Virus record (IMG/VR): IMGVR_UViG_3300008107_000102
Span: 25,436-89,435 of that record
Length of the DNA: 64,000 nt
From: a virus
Reading direction: 5' to 3' (one strand)
Shown here in pieces: positions 8,067-15,997 of the stretch; within the stretch, counting starts at the first letter, position 1; each line of letters begins with the position of its first letter. The notes under the pieces are model-generated. The model saw only the letters and a list, made by a program, of their open reading frames with translations. It did not search any database and had not been told where the DNA came from. The position numbers and the translations under genes are program-made.

Positions 8067-9233
8067 ATGTCTGATTTATTACTTAATGTCGATAACGATT
8101 ATCTTGATTTAGCTGCTGAACTGAACATTGATATCAATACCATCACTGATACTATTGATATCAACACATCGAAGAGCAGCCTTAATACATACTTTACCTC
8201 GCTGCCTAAGGATATTGTCGTCCGCCGCCTCAATAGCGCTAGTTATCAAGATAGCCAAGAGATGCGCTGGGCCTACCCAGGCCAGGATGACCAGAAGTTA
8301 TTCGAACAATTCGAGGGCGTGAATGGTGTGATTGTACGGTTACAGGGCGTAATACTACAGCACCAGGCGCAGTTAGACCACAGCTATTGGGATGAAGCTA
8401 ATAGTAAATATGTGCGCTTCTGCAATAGTGTGGGATATAAGCGTGCCTATCCTGATGGTAGCATTAAACTAATCCAGGCCCTCCCTGAGAACGTATGTCT
8501 CAAGGGCGTAACTGAATATGGAGATCCACCTAATCGCCCTCTACCTATTGTCGATAAGCTAGGTCTAGTTGGTAAGAAGGGCATGACCTGTAGTGAATGT
8601 ATTCGCGCAGGCCTGCATAGTCAAGAGGTAGAAGGTAAGGACCGCCCTGTTACCTGTAGCCCGACGGGCCAGCTTATCTTCTATGTTACAGGCTTCACCA
8701 CTCGTGTATTGTCTAATAAGGGGGGCAAGGTCACATCTACCTTCACTGACTATACAGTGAAGGAACTCATGGATGATACTGGCTTCATCCTAATCATTCC
8801 CCTCAAGGCAAAGTCTACTCGCCGTGGTATCTGGGATGCCTCAACTAAACAGTGGACTAGTGTTGGTTATGAGGCTATGGTCAATAATCTCATCTACAAG
8901 CACAGCAAGGACTTCAATAATGCTCCTGTTGGCAAACGCGATACTATTGCAATGAAGATGAGTCCTTATTTTCAGACTATTATCATTAGTATCGTGCCGC
9001 CTAATCCAGAAGATAAGAACCCCAAGGCATCACTAAACTTCGCAGTTAAGGAGATTCCTGACTTAGGAGCTATTAAGGCAGCACGCAAATACTGGCAGCA
9101 GATTAATCCTGTTGATGAGATTAATGTCCTCAATGAGGGTGACTTCAGCAACACAAAGAGTGTTGGCCCGTGTACTGCGGAAATTGTAGAAGAAGAAACA
9201 ATTGAGATTAATGGGAACCCCTGGGCCGAATGA
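8067..9233 (+). CDS. Possible ssDNA-binding replication protein
   Basis: 388 residues. Features seen: an acidic N-terminus (DNDYLDLAAELNIDIN), a central Cys cluster (MTCSECIRAG...VTCSPTG) that may bind zinc, strand-rich segments, and an acidic C-terminal tail (EIVEEETIEINGNPWAE) like the interaction tips of SSB proteins. It sits just before and overlaps a helicase gene. T4 gp32-type proteins also combine zinc and an acidic tail, but I see no clear sequence match, so the role is inferred. Confidence 0.45.
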   Translation: MSDLLLNVDNDYLDLAAELNIDINTITDTIDINTSKSSLNTYFTSLPKDIVVRRLNSASYQDSQEMRWAYPGQDDQKLFEQFEGVNGVIVRLQGVILQHQAQLDHSYWDEANSKYVRFCNSVGYKRAYPDGSIKLIQALPENVCLKGVTEYGDPPNRPLPIVDKLGLVGKKGMTCSECIRAGLHSQEVEGKDRPVTCSPTGQLIFYVTGFTTRVLSNKGGKVTSTFTDYTVKELMDDTGFILIIPLKAKSTRRGIWDASTKQWTSVGYEAMVNNLIYKHSKDFNNAPVGKRDTIAMKMSPYFQTIIISIVPPNPEDKNPKASLNFAVKEIPDLGAIKAARKYWQQINPVDEINVLNEGDFSNTKSVGPCTAEIVEEETIEINGNPWAE

Positions 9234-10672
9234 TAATACGAGTAGATGGTAACTGGGCCTATATACCAGAACTACTGCCAGGCTGTCATAGACATCTCTC
9301 TGCAGTGCTAGACGTAGAAGAGGCCCGCTCTATAGCGGGTATTCTTCCTATTGAACCTCTAGCTATACCCGCTCATTACCCTCTCTATTATCCAGATGAG
9401 CGAGGGGACTATCGCTTATTGGCGGGCCTCCTCCCTCTCTATATGGAGTTATTACGGCGGGCCGGCCATACTGCTACTCTAGAGCTACCCCCCCGACCAA
9501 CGTTACTCGATCCTGTTATAGACGCCAGACTACGCCTCGACCAACGAGAGGCAGTAGCTAGCGTATTAGGGGGCTACCGGGGCTACGTGCGGGCTGCTAC
9601 TGGTTATGGAAAGAGCCCTGTTATTGCTACGCTGATGAAATACTTCGAGGCCCACCGACTCATAGTAGTACCTACCGTGCGCCTACTCTACCAGATGGCA
9701 GAGGATGTGCAGGAGTGGGCGGGCCTCTCTCCTGGGCTAGTAGGAGATGGTAATGATGATATTGGAGCTATGACTATCGCTACCGTAGATACTCTCTATG
9801 AGCGTATTAAACGGGGCGATAGACGCTATATAGAGTGGCTCTCTAGTATTGAGGTCGCTGTGTTCGATGAGGCGCATACCTATATGAATGCAAGTGGTAT
9901 TACTACTGCTCTGTCATTAGACAATGCGTGTTATAAGATTGGCATGACTGCTACACCTACGCGCACTAAGATGATGGAAGCTATATTCGGCCCCCTTCTC
10001 GGAGAGTATCAAGAGACTACTCTCATCGAGAGTGGCGTCATTATGCAGCCTAAGTTCGAGTTTTATCCGGCCCCTCCCGGTGCAGTAGCGCGCGGCTCAT
10101 TCGATAAGCCCTTTACACCATGGCTCTATAATCAGCTATACGATAGCGTCATAGTTAATAATAGAGCCCGCAATGCCCTTATAGCGAGGCACGCATGCCG
10201 ACTGATAAAAGACGGCTATGGACCTGTGCTCATCCTAGTACGTAAGGTAGGTACTACTAGTAAGAAGAAGAATCCTGCTAGTCAGGCCCTTAACATACTG
10301 ACTGAGCTAGAGGCGCTGGGCACATCTCTACCCATTATTCATGGTAAGAGTACTAACATAACCGACGTACTAGACCAGCTGTCAGCGGGCTCTATATCTG
10401 GCGCTATAGCCAGTGAGGGTATCTTGAGCCTAGGTGTGAGCATACGTTCTATTGGTAGCATAATCATGGCCGCCGGTGGTAAGGGAGGAGTAGATGGTGT
10501 ATCTATGATTCAAAAGGTGGGCCGGGCCTTACGCATTAAAGAGGGTAAGCGTAACCCACCTATAATTGACTTCGTGGATCCACAGGGCTGGTTCCACTCT
10601 CAGAGTAAGGCGCGCATTAGGATAGCCACTGATACATACGGCGGTGATCACGTCACTGTATTCACTACTTGA
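9230..10672 (+). CDS. SF2 DNA helicase (UvsW/RecG-side DEAH type)
   Basis: 480 residues. Walker A ATGYGKS (123-129), motif Ia VVPTVRLLYQ, motif II DEAH (213-216), motif III TATPTR (240-245), and motif VI QKVGRALR near 437 place it in superfamily 2. The layout resembles phage UvsW: about 100 residues before the first RecA-like domain and little after the second. Such helicases remodel forks and recombination intermediates. The start overlaps the preceding stop as ATGA. Confidence 0.85.
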   Translation: MIIRVDGNWAYIPELLPGCHRHLSAVLDVEEARSIAGILPIEPLAIPAHYPLYYPDERGDYRLLAGLLPLYMELLRRAGHTATLELPPRPTLLDPVIDARLRLDQREAVASVLGGYRGYVRAATGYGKSPVIATLMKYFEAHRLIVVPTVRLLYQMAEDVQEWAGLSPGLVGDGNDDIGAMTIATVDTLYERIKRGDRRYIEWLSSIEVAVFDEAHTYMNASGITTALSLDNACYKIGMTATPTRTKMMEAIFGPLLGEYQETTLIESGVIMQPKFEFYPAPPGAVARGSFDKPFTPWLYNQLYDSVIVNNRARNALIARHACRLIKDGYGPVLILVRKVGTTSKKKNPASQALNILTELEALGTSLPIIHGKSTNITDVLDQLSAGSISGAIASEGILSLGVSIRSIGSIIMAAGGKGGVDGVSMIQKVGRALRIKEGKRNPPIIDFVDPQGWFHSQSKARIRIATDTYGGDHVTVFTT

Positions 10673-10682
10673 CACTAGCTTC

Positions 10683-10946
10683 CTAGCATGCCCATGCCCT
10701 GCGCGCCTTGCATAAGCGCTTGTTAGGTGTCTTGCGACAGTCTATATTGTGCATATCCGCCTGACCTGCGCTACGCGCACAGAAGCTCTTGCGGCGGGCC
10801 GCATCCACCTTGTTCTTGGGATTAGGGGCAGGGGGCTTCAGGTTAGAGCCAGTAGCGCGATTGTAATCAGCGCGGCCCTTAGCTGTTAGCCCTCCGGCTG
10901 GGTCCTTGTGCTCTTTCTTAAAGGCAAAGCTCTTCTTCTTAGCCAT
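10683..10946 (-). CDS. DUF6321-like basic phage protein
   Basis: 87 residues on the opposite strand to its neighbours. I recognise the DUF6321 pattern: KKEHKDPAGGLTAKGR, YNRATGSNLKPPAPN, RRKSFCARSAGQ, then a Cys/Arg-rich end (NIDCRKTPNKRLCKARRAWAC). It is a small, very basic protein common in phages, often noted near structural genes; nucleic-acid binding is plausible. It converges on the helicase gene with an 11-bp gap. Confidence 0.75.
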   Translation of the reverse strand: MAKKKSFAFKKEHKDPAGGLTAKGRADYNRATGSNLKPPAPNPKNKVDAARRKSFCARSAGQADMHNIDCRKTPNKRLCKARRAWAC

Positions 10947-11038
10947 AGTTAATGCTCTTCTAATTTCACCATCATCATACTCAACGTAATTGGTTAATAG
11001 TAGGTGTTAAGTACCTGGGCAATTAATTACACTCATGA

Positions 11039-11068
11039 TTGACACAGCATTAGTAATTGTGTTAAAAT
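11039..11068 (+). promoter_or_regulatory. Sigma70-type promoter of the tRNA
   Basis: TTGACA (11039-11044) and TAAAAT (11063-11068) are separated by 18 bases. Transcription would start a few bases before the tRNA 5' end at 11081. Confidence 0.65.
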
Positions 11069-11080
11069 TAAAACAAACAA

Positions 11081-11163
11081 GGGTTAGTGGCCGAGTAGTC
11101 GAAGGCGACAGACTGTAAATCTGTAGATTTAATTCCACGCTGGTGCAAATCCAGCTTAACCCA
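11081..11163 (+). tRNA. tRNA-Tyr (anticodon GUA)
   Basis: 83 bases with a long variable arm, as in bacterial class II tRNA-Tyr. The acceptor stem is GGGTTAG (11081-11087) with TTAACCC (11156-11162), discriminator A at 11163, no encoded CCA. The anticodon stem is ACAGA/TCTGT (11108-11112/11120-11124) with the GTA anticodon at 11115-11117. The T stem is GCTGG/CCAGC; its loop reads TGCAAAT instead of the usual TTCAAAT, a minor oddity. A promoter lies just upstream. Confidence 0.9.
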
Positions 11164-11192
11164 TTAAAAATAATAACCATAGGAGTAAATCA

Positions 11193-11465
11193 ATGGACGA
11201 AACAGTCACAGTTTATATCACTAAATATGCTTTAACAAGTGGTATTATAAAGTGCAGTGGAAAAATCTGCAATCAGGTATTTTCCCCGGATAATCCCCGT
11301 AAATTTAATGTGTTAATGCTAGACGGATTTACCTCAAAAGAGTACGTGCTAACGGAAACAGAAGCTCAAAAAGTCTTTGAAGAAAAGAGACTTAAAGCAA
11401 TTAAACAAACTGAAAGAAAACTTGAAAAACTGAAGAATCTAAAAATGCAACTCAATGAGTATTAA
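11193..11465 (+). CDS. Conserved small phage-type protein ('KYALTSGI' family)
   Basis: 90 residues. The N-terminus VTVYITKYALTSGII matches a small protein family I remember from phages and gut bacteria, without an assigned function. A short strand-rich domain with two cysteines (KCSGKIC) is followed by a lysine/glutamate helix (about 58-90). AGGAG lies 11 bases before the ATG. It follows the tRNA-Tyr and is AT-rich compared with the phage core, marking the start of an AT-rich cassette region. Confidence 0.65.
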   Translation: MDETVTVYITKYALTSGIIKCSGKICNQVFSPDNPRKFNVLMLDGFTSKEYVLTETEAQKVFEEKRLKAIKQTERKLEKLKNLKMQLNEY

Positions 11466-11503
11466 ATGAATTTATTAACTCGTGACTGGTGGCATAATTT
11501 AAT

Positions 11504-11704
11504 AGGTACTAGGGACGGGAATTGAACCCGCAAAACTTAATTAAATCTACTCCTGACGAAACGCCCTTCCCTCACTCAATCTTTGCCAAGTTCGGTGGAT
11601 TCGCAAATTTCAGTTTTGAAACAAAAAACAAAGGTATTTTTTGCATTAAGTCCCTTTTCGGTTGAAGGCTCCGTTTCAGCCTTTAGCTACCAAGCTACCC
11701 TAGC
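11504..11704 (-). ncRNA. tRNA-like RNA of about 200 nt
   Basis: Read on the minus strand, the RNA begins GCTAGGG at 11704, seven bases after a consensus -10 box. It ends with a T-arm-like GCGGG-TTCAATT-CCCGT followed by CCCTAGT (11514-11508), A, CC. GCTAGGG and CCCTAGT form a seven-pair acceptor-like stem (one G-U). A D-arm-like AGCTTGGTAGC follows the 5' strand, and AAGGCT-GAAACGG-AGCCTT makes a clear hairpin. About 110 extra bases separate the halves, so it is not a normal tRNA. I do not find group I intron core elements or tmRNA hallmarks. It could be an interrupted tRNA, a divergent tmRNA-like RNA or a tRNA mimic. Confidence 0.55.
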
Positions 11705-11737
11705 ATTTCAATTATATCAGAGGCTTCTAAAATTGTC
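11668..11737. repeat. 70-bp direct repeat, copy 1
   Basis: This copy spans the promoter and 5' end of the tRNA-like RNA. About 93% identity (5 mismatches by eye) to 12919-12988, 1,251 bp away in the same orientation. The two copies bracket four small AT-rich genes. Confidence 0.85.
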
Positions 11738-11739
11738 AA
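11711..11739 (-). promoter_or_regulatory. Perfect consensus sigma70-type promoter
   Basis: On the minus strand TTGACA (11739-11734), exactly 17 bases, then TATAAT (11716-11711). The expected start, 11704, is the first base of the acceptor-like stem of the tRNA-like RNA. Confidence 0.85.
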
Positions 11740-11806
11740 TCCTAAGATAAATAATTTTAATTATGGTAAAGTAATATAGAACACCTAGAAAAGTTAAAGT
11801 AAAATT

Positions 11807-11965
11807 ATGAAAATAACCCTGATCTTGACTTTACTCTTAATTTCTGCGTGGGGATTTATGCTAATCACTAAAGGATTGTTTTGTGTGAGTGATGTAACTT
11901 TTGATCAAACAAGTGCAGATTTTGAAATCCTTTGTAGATTTACATGGGGAACAATAAAGAAATAA
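11807..11965 (+). CDS. Small membrane or secreted protein
   Basis: 52 residues from ATG 11807. The N-terminus, ITLILTLLLISAWGFMLI (3-20), is a single hydrophobic helix or signal anchor, followed by a short polar part with two cysteines (LFCVSD, EILCRF). No family recognised. It is AT-rich and lies inside the cassette bounded by the 70-bp repeats. Confidence 0.5.
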   Translation: MKITLILTLLLISAWGFMLITKGLFCVSDVTFDQTSADFEILCRFTWGTIKK

Positions 11966-11992
11966 CCGACAATACAACTCAGGAGTAAAACA

Positions 11993-12391
11993 ATGAACAC
12001 TCAAACCTATCGAATATTAATCGATTCAAGCTACGATGAGTTACCAAGAGAAGCTAAGCATTACGTCAATCGTTTGGTAAATAAAGCATCAAAAAAACCC
12101 TTTGTATCGACAGTGTTAAAAGGATTTTATGACAGCGCAATTAAATCAGACGATATAGATGCACTTTTAAGCAGTGCATTTATTGACGCTGATCAGGACA
12201 GAAAAGTAGGGTGTTTTTGGTACTTAAAGACAAGAATATTACTGGTTGTTTTTTCGCTACTAGCAGGTGTGACAATACCTAAGCTTCTTAAGAAAAACTA
12301 TTGTCTTTTTCTACAATCTCTTGTTATAGCTAGTTACCTTGCAAAGGAAGGTTATGTCAATGAATCTCCCTTTGATTGGGACTACGAATAA
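11993..12391 (+). CDS. Hypothetical protein with a hydrophobic C-terminal half
   Basis: 132 residues; GGAG stands nine bases before the ATG. The N-terminal part is helical and charged. Residues about 75-115 are hydrophobic (YLKTRILLVVFSLLAGVTI, FLQSLVIASYL) and may form one or two membrane helices or a buried core. AT-rich codon use differs from the phage core. Cassette cargo of unknown role; a toxin-immunity type function cannot be excluded. Confidence 0.5.
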   Translation: MNTQTYRILIDSSYDELPREAKHYVNRLVNKASKKPFVSTVLKGFYDSAIKSDDIDALLSSAFIDADQDRKVGCFWYLKTRILLVVFSLLAGVTIPKLLKKNYCLFLQSLVIASYLAKEGYVNESPFDWDYE

Positions 12392-12417
12392 ACTAAGAAA
12401 CAGCTAAAATAACCTAA

Positions 12418-12648
12418 ATGAACCAAAAAATTGACTATTACGCACGCAATCCTCAAATTTCATTGATGTCAGATAAACTAACGAATGTAGTCGGTAATAC
12501 AGTTTTTCCTTTTTCTGATAAAGAAGAACAGCTAAAATTTTTTAGTCAGATGCTTGAAGAGCTACTAGCTATATCATCTGTACCAAAATATACACCAGAG
12601 GGTATTGCATTGAATACAATTAAAGCCTTACTATCTGAGTTAGATTAG
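12418..12648 (+). CDS. Hypothetical small acidic protein
   Basis: 76 residues, AT-rich, no recognised domain. The sequence is mostly helical with acidic and polar residues (DKEEQLKFFSQMLEELLAI). It starts 26 bases after the preceding stop and shows no clear ribosome-binding site. Part of the repeat-bounded cassette. Confidence 0.45.
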   Translation: MNQKIDYYARNPQISLMSDKLTNVVGNTVFPFSDKEEQLKFFSQMLEELLAISSVPKYTPEGIALNTIKALLSELD

Positions 12649-12706
12649 TGCAAAATTAGCTATTAGTTATTAGTTAAAAAATCAAATCAATTAGGAGTAA
12701 CTCACT

Positions 12707-12877
12707 ATGTCATTCTTAAAGCCGCTTGTGTATAACAAAACTACTTCTGAAATTTCAGAAGTCAAAGAATTTCAGTTAACAGACAATGTTATTTTTGTTC
12801 TTCTTTCTAATGGTTATCGAATTAAACAAAAAGATTTTGAAAAAGACTGGGAATACGTTAAACCGCTCAAAAGTTAA
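12707..12877 (+). CDS. Hypothetical 56-residue protein
   Basis: ATG 12707 is preceded by AGGAG. The 56-residue product has strand-like segments (KEFQLTDNVIFVLLSNGYRI) and a basic end (FEKDWEYVKPLKS), like a tiny beta protein of the 'DUF2442' general shape, though I cannot assign it. It is the last gene of the cassette and is followed directly by a strong terminator. Confidence 0.5.
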   Translation: MSFLKPLVYNKTTSEISEVKEFQLTDNVIFVLLSNGYRIKQKDFEKDWEYVKPLKS

Positions 12878-12882
12878 TAAAT

Positions 12883-12914
12883 AAAAAACAGAGGGTTGTC
12901 CCTCTGTTTTTTTG
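12883..12914. terminator. Bidirectional intrinsic terminator
   Basis: ACAGAGGG (12888-12895), loop TTGT, CCCTCTGT (12900-12907), flanked by an A-run upstream and a T-run downstream, so it works in both directions. It closes the AT-rich cassette. Confidence 0.9.
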
Positions 12915-12918
12915 TTAT

Positions 12919-12988
12919 GCTCCGTTTTGGCCTTTAGCTACCAAGCTACCCTAGCACTTCAATTCTATCAGAGACTTCTAAAATTGTC
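12919..12988. repeat. 70-bp direct repeat, copy 2
   Basis: Degenerate copy of 11668-11737. The -10 reads TAGAAT and the -35 AAGACA on the minus strand, so the promoter is weakened, and the tRNA-like body is missing beyond the first 40 bases. It ends 15 bases before the nucleotide kinase gene. Confidence 0.85.
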
Positions 12989-13003
12989 TTTGCATGACTA
13001 CCT

Positions 13004-13591
13004 ATGTTCTTTATTATTATTCATGGTTTGAGTGGCTCAGGTAAGACTGAAGCCTCTAAGTGTTTATCTAAGTTACTGGGGGTACAGGAGATCCATCCTA
13101 TAGCTCCGTGGAAGCGCTTCATGGAGAAATACTATGGATTGCCAGAGGGGGCCCTCGATACAACAGAATACAAGGAGTATACGCCCAATGGTATGAATAT
13201 AACCATGAATCAGTTCATGGTTAATCTCTATCACTTCATGAGAGAGAATGACCGTTACTTCTCTAGTCGTATGATGCGGACTGAGATACAGCGCCATATT
13301 AGCGAGGGTATACCTACTGTTCTATTGTCCTTACGTAACCTAGAGGAGGTAGAGGTAATAGAGAGTATGCTATCTACATTGATTAATAGATGTTGTATAG
13401 TAATCAATATAAGCCGCCCGTCTGAGCAGGTACTGAGTAGTGATGTTAACTATCAGGCTATTAAGGACCGTCTGGCTCGTCTTGATGAGGCGGGCGTTCA
13501 TTATATAGACATAGTTAATGACTACCGTAGAGTATCAGACTTGAAGAAGGCACTAGAGGGATTGCTTAAGATTTATGTCAATACTAGATAA
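13004..13591 (+). CDS. P-loop (deoxy)nucleotide kinase-like protein
   Basis: 195 residues. Walker A HGLSGSGKT at 8-16, a substrate-side motif PWKRFMEKYYGLPEGALDT like phage deoxynucleoside monophosphate kinases, then NQFMVNLYHFMRE and SSRMM, and a strand (PTVLLSLRNLEE) in the lid region. Phages use such kinases to raise dNTP precursors. It overlaps the next gene. Codon use returns to the phage-core type here, marking the end of the cassette. Confidence 0.7.
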   Translation: MFFIIIHGLSGSGKTEASKCLSKLLGVQEIHPIAPWKRFMEKYYGLPEGALDTTEYKEYTPNGMNITMNQFMVNLYHFMRENDRYFSSRMMRTEIQRHISEGIPTVLLSLRNLEEVEVIESMLSTLINRCCIVINISRPSEQVLSSDVNYQAIKDRLARLDEAGVHYIDIVNDYRRVSDLKKALEGLLKIYVNTR

Positions 13592-14030
13592 TAGACCGTG
13601 GTACTACGTTATATATGAGGGCCCCGATTCTTATATAGGTGTCACTGATTATCTCGCAGCCGTGGCGTATGATAGGCAGCCTAGTCTAAGTTTTATGACG
13701 CAACAGAGTAGATTACTCAATTACCTGAAGAAGGGCCGCGCAGATTATAAGGCTAGTATCCGCCTAGCCCGTGCTATTAGGCCCGCTAGTGTAGCAGGTT
13801 ATGGTAACTATCTAGTAAGACAGAAGGGACACCTATCAGTTATTGAGCGGTGTGATGTTAGTACTCCTCATAGTCATAAGTATTTGAAGTCCGCGCGGGC
13901 CGAGTTGATTATCTATCTCGAATGCGAGATGAACCGATGGAGTAAAACAATTAGGACTATACGGAGATTAGATGCAGATAACGTTCAACGGCCCCTATCA
14001 GATGCTGCTGGGTCCAGCAGGGAGTGGTAA
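13575..14030 (+). CDS. Hypothetical protein between kinase and helicase
   Basis: 151 residues overlapping both neighbours. No recognised domain. An aromatic N-terminus (RPWYYVIYEGPD) is followed by a basic, helical middle (KKGRADYKASIRLARAIR). The last 19 residues are read through the start region of the helicase gene in another frame. Possible nucleic-acid contact, by composition only. Confidence 0.5.
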   Translation: MSILDNRPWYYVIYEGPDSYIGVTDYLAAVAYDRQPSLSFMTQQSRLLNYLKKGRADYKASIRLARAIRPASVAGYGNYLVRQKGHLSVIERCDVSTPHSHKYLKSARAELIIYLECEMNRWSKTIRTIRRLDADNVQRPLSDAAGSSREW

Positions 14031-15150
14031 GACAACATACATACAGAGTTTGAGTAAGGCCCTCATCACTAGTAGTACCGGCGTGAGCGCTATTAATGCA
14101 GGTGGTACTACTATTCACGCGGCCCTCCAGTTCTTCGACACTACTAGTCTATTACGCTCCGCTTCTAGTGGAAAGCTGACCACTCAGCTACAGGCTATAT
14201 CTAATGCATTTGATACTCTAGTCATAGACGAGATCAGTATGTTACATGGCCCTCAACTAACTATTATCCATCACGTAATGGAGAAGAGTAACATAAATAT
14301 GAATCTCCTACTCGTGGGAGACTTCTGTCAGTTACCACTAGTACCAGATAAAAAGGTCACTAGCACGCCAGTCTATCAAACAGACTGCCTACAGAGCTTC
14401 GATATACAGTACTTACGAGAGGTCAGGCGCCAGAATGACCCCGGCTTTATACAGGCGCTGACTAGCGTAAGAGAAGGGCGGCCTCACGAAGCAGTAGATT
14501 GGTTCATAGATAATGTAGAGTTTGTCAATCAGCTCGAAGATAACTACGCAGGTACTACTATCCTGCCTACTAATGATAGTGTAGATAGATATAACGCCCT
14601 GCACCTAGCACAACTAGAAGGGCCTAGTCGCCTCTATACTAAGAATTACGTTATACCGAAGGGGGGGAGGACCGCTCCTGAGTGGGGCCAAATACCTGAA
14701 TCAGTAGAGCTAAGGAAAGGCGCGCGCGTTATTCTACTTCGTAATAGACTACCTACATACGCTAATGGCGATATCGCCATAGTCAAGGAGCTCATGACTA
14801 ATACTATACTGGTGACAGTAGAACGTACCGGTCAGGAGACTATCATTGAATACGTGACACGAGATAATAAAGAGCTCGGCACTAACAAACTATTGGGCCG
14901 CTGCCACTACTTACCCGTTAGACTGGGCTATGCCCTTACTGTCCATCGTAGTCAGGGGCTCACGCTTAATAACGTACAGGCTCGTCTCAGTAATTTACGT
15001 TGGCTCAGCGGGGGCCTCTATACTATTCTTAGTCGTGTACGTCACTATAGCGGCCTCCGCCTGATAGGTACACGATCCGCCTTCTGTGATAGTTGCTATA
15101 TAGAGCCCTCTATCCTTAAATTCTATAATCGGTTAGGTACTAAATCATGA
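13972..15150 (+). CDS. SF1 helicase of the Pif1/RecD/Dda type
   Basis: 392 residues. Walker A GPAGSGKTT (14-22), a Pif1-type motif Ia (STGVSAINAGGTTIHA), motif II VIDEISM, motif III LLVGDFCQLPLV and a motif V-VI region ALTVHRSQGLT. The size suits a Dda-like 5'-3' helicase that clears forks and helps start replication. The start lies inside the upstream gene, and the stop overlaps the next ATG. Confidence 0.85.
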   Translation: MQITFNGPYQMLLGPAGSGKTTYIQSLSKALITSSTGVSAINAGGTTIHAALQFFDTTSLLRSASSGKLTTQLQAISNAFDTLVIDEISMLHGPQLTIIHHVMEKSNINMNLLLVGDFCQLPLVPDKKVTSTPVYQTDCLQSFDIQYLREVRRQNDPGFIQALTSVREGRPHEAVDWFIDNVEFVNQLEDNYAGTTILPTNDSVDRYNALHLAQLEGPSRLYTKNYVIPKGGRTAPEWGQIPESVELRKGARVILLRNRLPTYANGDIAIVKELMTNTILVTVERTGQETIIEYVTRDNKELGTNKLLGRCHYLPVRLGYALTVHRSQGLTLNNVQARLSNLRWLSGGLYTILSRVRHYSGLRLIGTRSAFCDSCYIEPSILKFYNRLGTKS

Positions 15151-15431
15151 TGTTAGATTTACTTAAATACTTGCGGGGGCGTATATCTGACTTCCGCGAA
15201 CCATATCAATCTCATACGGCCCTTGGCGATGAGATCTTATGCTGGTTTCATGGCACCCGTCGTCTCGCGTGTATTAGATGGATTAATGGTGGTTATTGTA
15301 TTATCCCTAACTACCGCCCTAATCTATTGAGCATCTTATCTACATTCAAGTCGGCTCAACAATACAATGACGAGGAGGCACCTGATGCCGTATACGAGGC
15401 CTACAGAAATCTATTTGATAACAATGGGTGA
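15147..15431 (+). CDS. Hypothetical small protein
   Basis: 94 residues, start overlapping the helicase stop. No family recognised; contains LCWFHGTRRLACIRWINGGY, a compact strand-rich segment with two cysteines. An odd detail: its coding sequence holds GAGGAGGCACCTGATG (15372-15387), identical to the ribosome-binding site and start of the first gene of the array at 16387-16402. Followed by a terminator. Confidence 0.5.
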   Translation: MMLDLLKYLRGRISDFREPYQSHTALGDEILCWFHGTRRLACIRWINGGYCIIPNYRPNLLSILSTFKSAQQYNDEEAPDAVYEAYRNLFDNNG

Positions 15432-15469
15432 ACTACTGTAAGGTAGAACCTTTCATCTATTATTAGTGG

Positions 15470-15496
15470 CCCCCCTTGCACTTTGGCAGGGGGGTT
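15470..15496 (+). terminator. Intrinsic terminator-like hairpin
   Basis: CCCCCCTTGC pairs with GCAGGGGGG (one bulge) around a short loop, followed by TTCTATT. It ends the kinase-helicase operon. Confidence 0.65.
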
Positions 15497-15582
15497 CTAT
15501 TGTCTATAGCCCCAGTCTATTGCATGGCACTAACCAAAGAATCTGAATTTAAACCTAATTGTTAATCTAAGGGAAAGATAAA

Positions 15583-15909
15583 ATGCATCAAAATATAAGC
15601 ACCGATGAAGCTATCAAGCTACTCAAAGAGGATGATAATGCTGATTGGTCATGGTCGGGCGCTGAGGCTTTAGTTGGGTATCTAGAAGATTTAGAGGATA
15701 GCCTTGATGAATCTATCGAATTTGATAGAGTCGCTATCCGGTGCGAGTATTCAGAATACTCTAGCGCCCTAGAAGCGGCCGAACATTACGGCTTTATACC
15801 AGAAGATGATGAGGATGAGGATGATGTAGAGTCATCTGCTATTACTTATCTAGAAGACAAAACAACAGTAATTAAATTTGAGGGGGGCGTTATTATTCAA
15901 CAATTTTAA
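15583..15909 (+). CDS. Conserved acidic phage protein ('VAIRCEYSEY' family)
   Basis: 108 residues, strongly acidic. ALVGYLEDLED, then IEFDRVAIRCEYSEYSSALE matches a small protein family I remember from many phages, without known function. An EDDEDEDD run (about residues 73-80) is typical. It has its own leader after the terminator. Possibly an early host-takeover protein or DNA mimic, by charge only. Confidence 0.6.
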   Translation: MHQNISTDEAIKLLKEDDNADWSWSGAEALVGYLEDLEDSLDESIEFDRVAIRCEYSEYSSALEAAEHYGFIPEDDEDEDDVESSAITYLEDKTTVIKFEGGVIIQQF

Positions 15910-15997
15910 TTAATTAGTTAGATATAAAGTATCTTAACGAGTATTCTTGTTAGTCTATTCTTATTACAACATATTGTCGTCTATACAGAGGGTATAA

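Noticed and set aside
11504-11704. tmRNA or group I intron in a tRNA
   Set aside because: I find neither the conserved tmRNA 5' and pseudoknot signatures nor R/S/P/Q intron elements, and the insert is too short for a usual group I intron. Left as tRNA-like.
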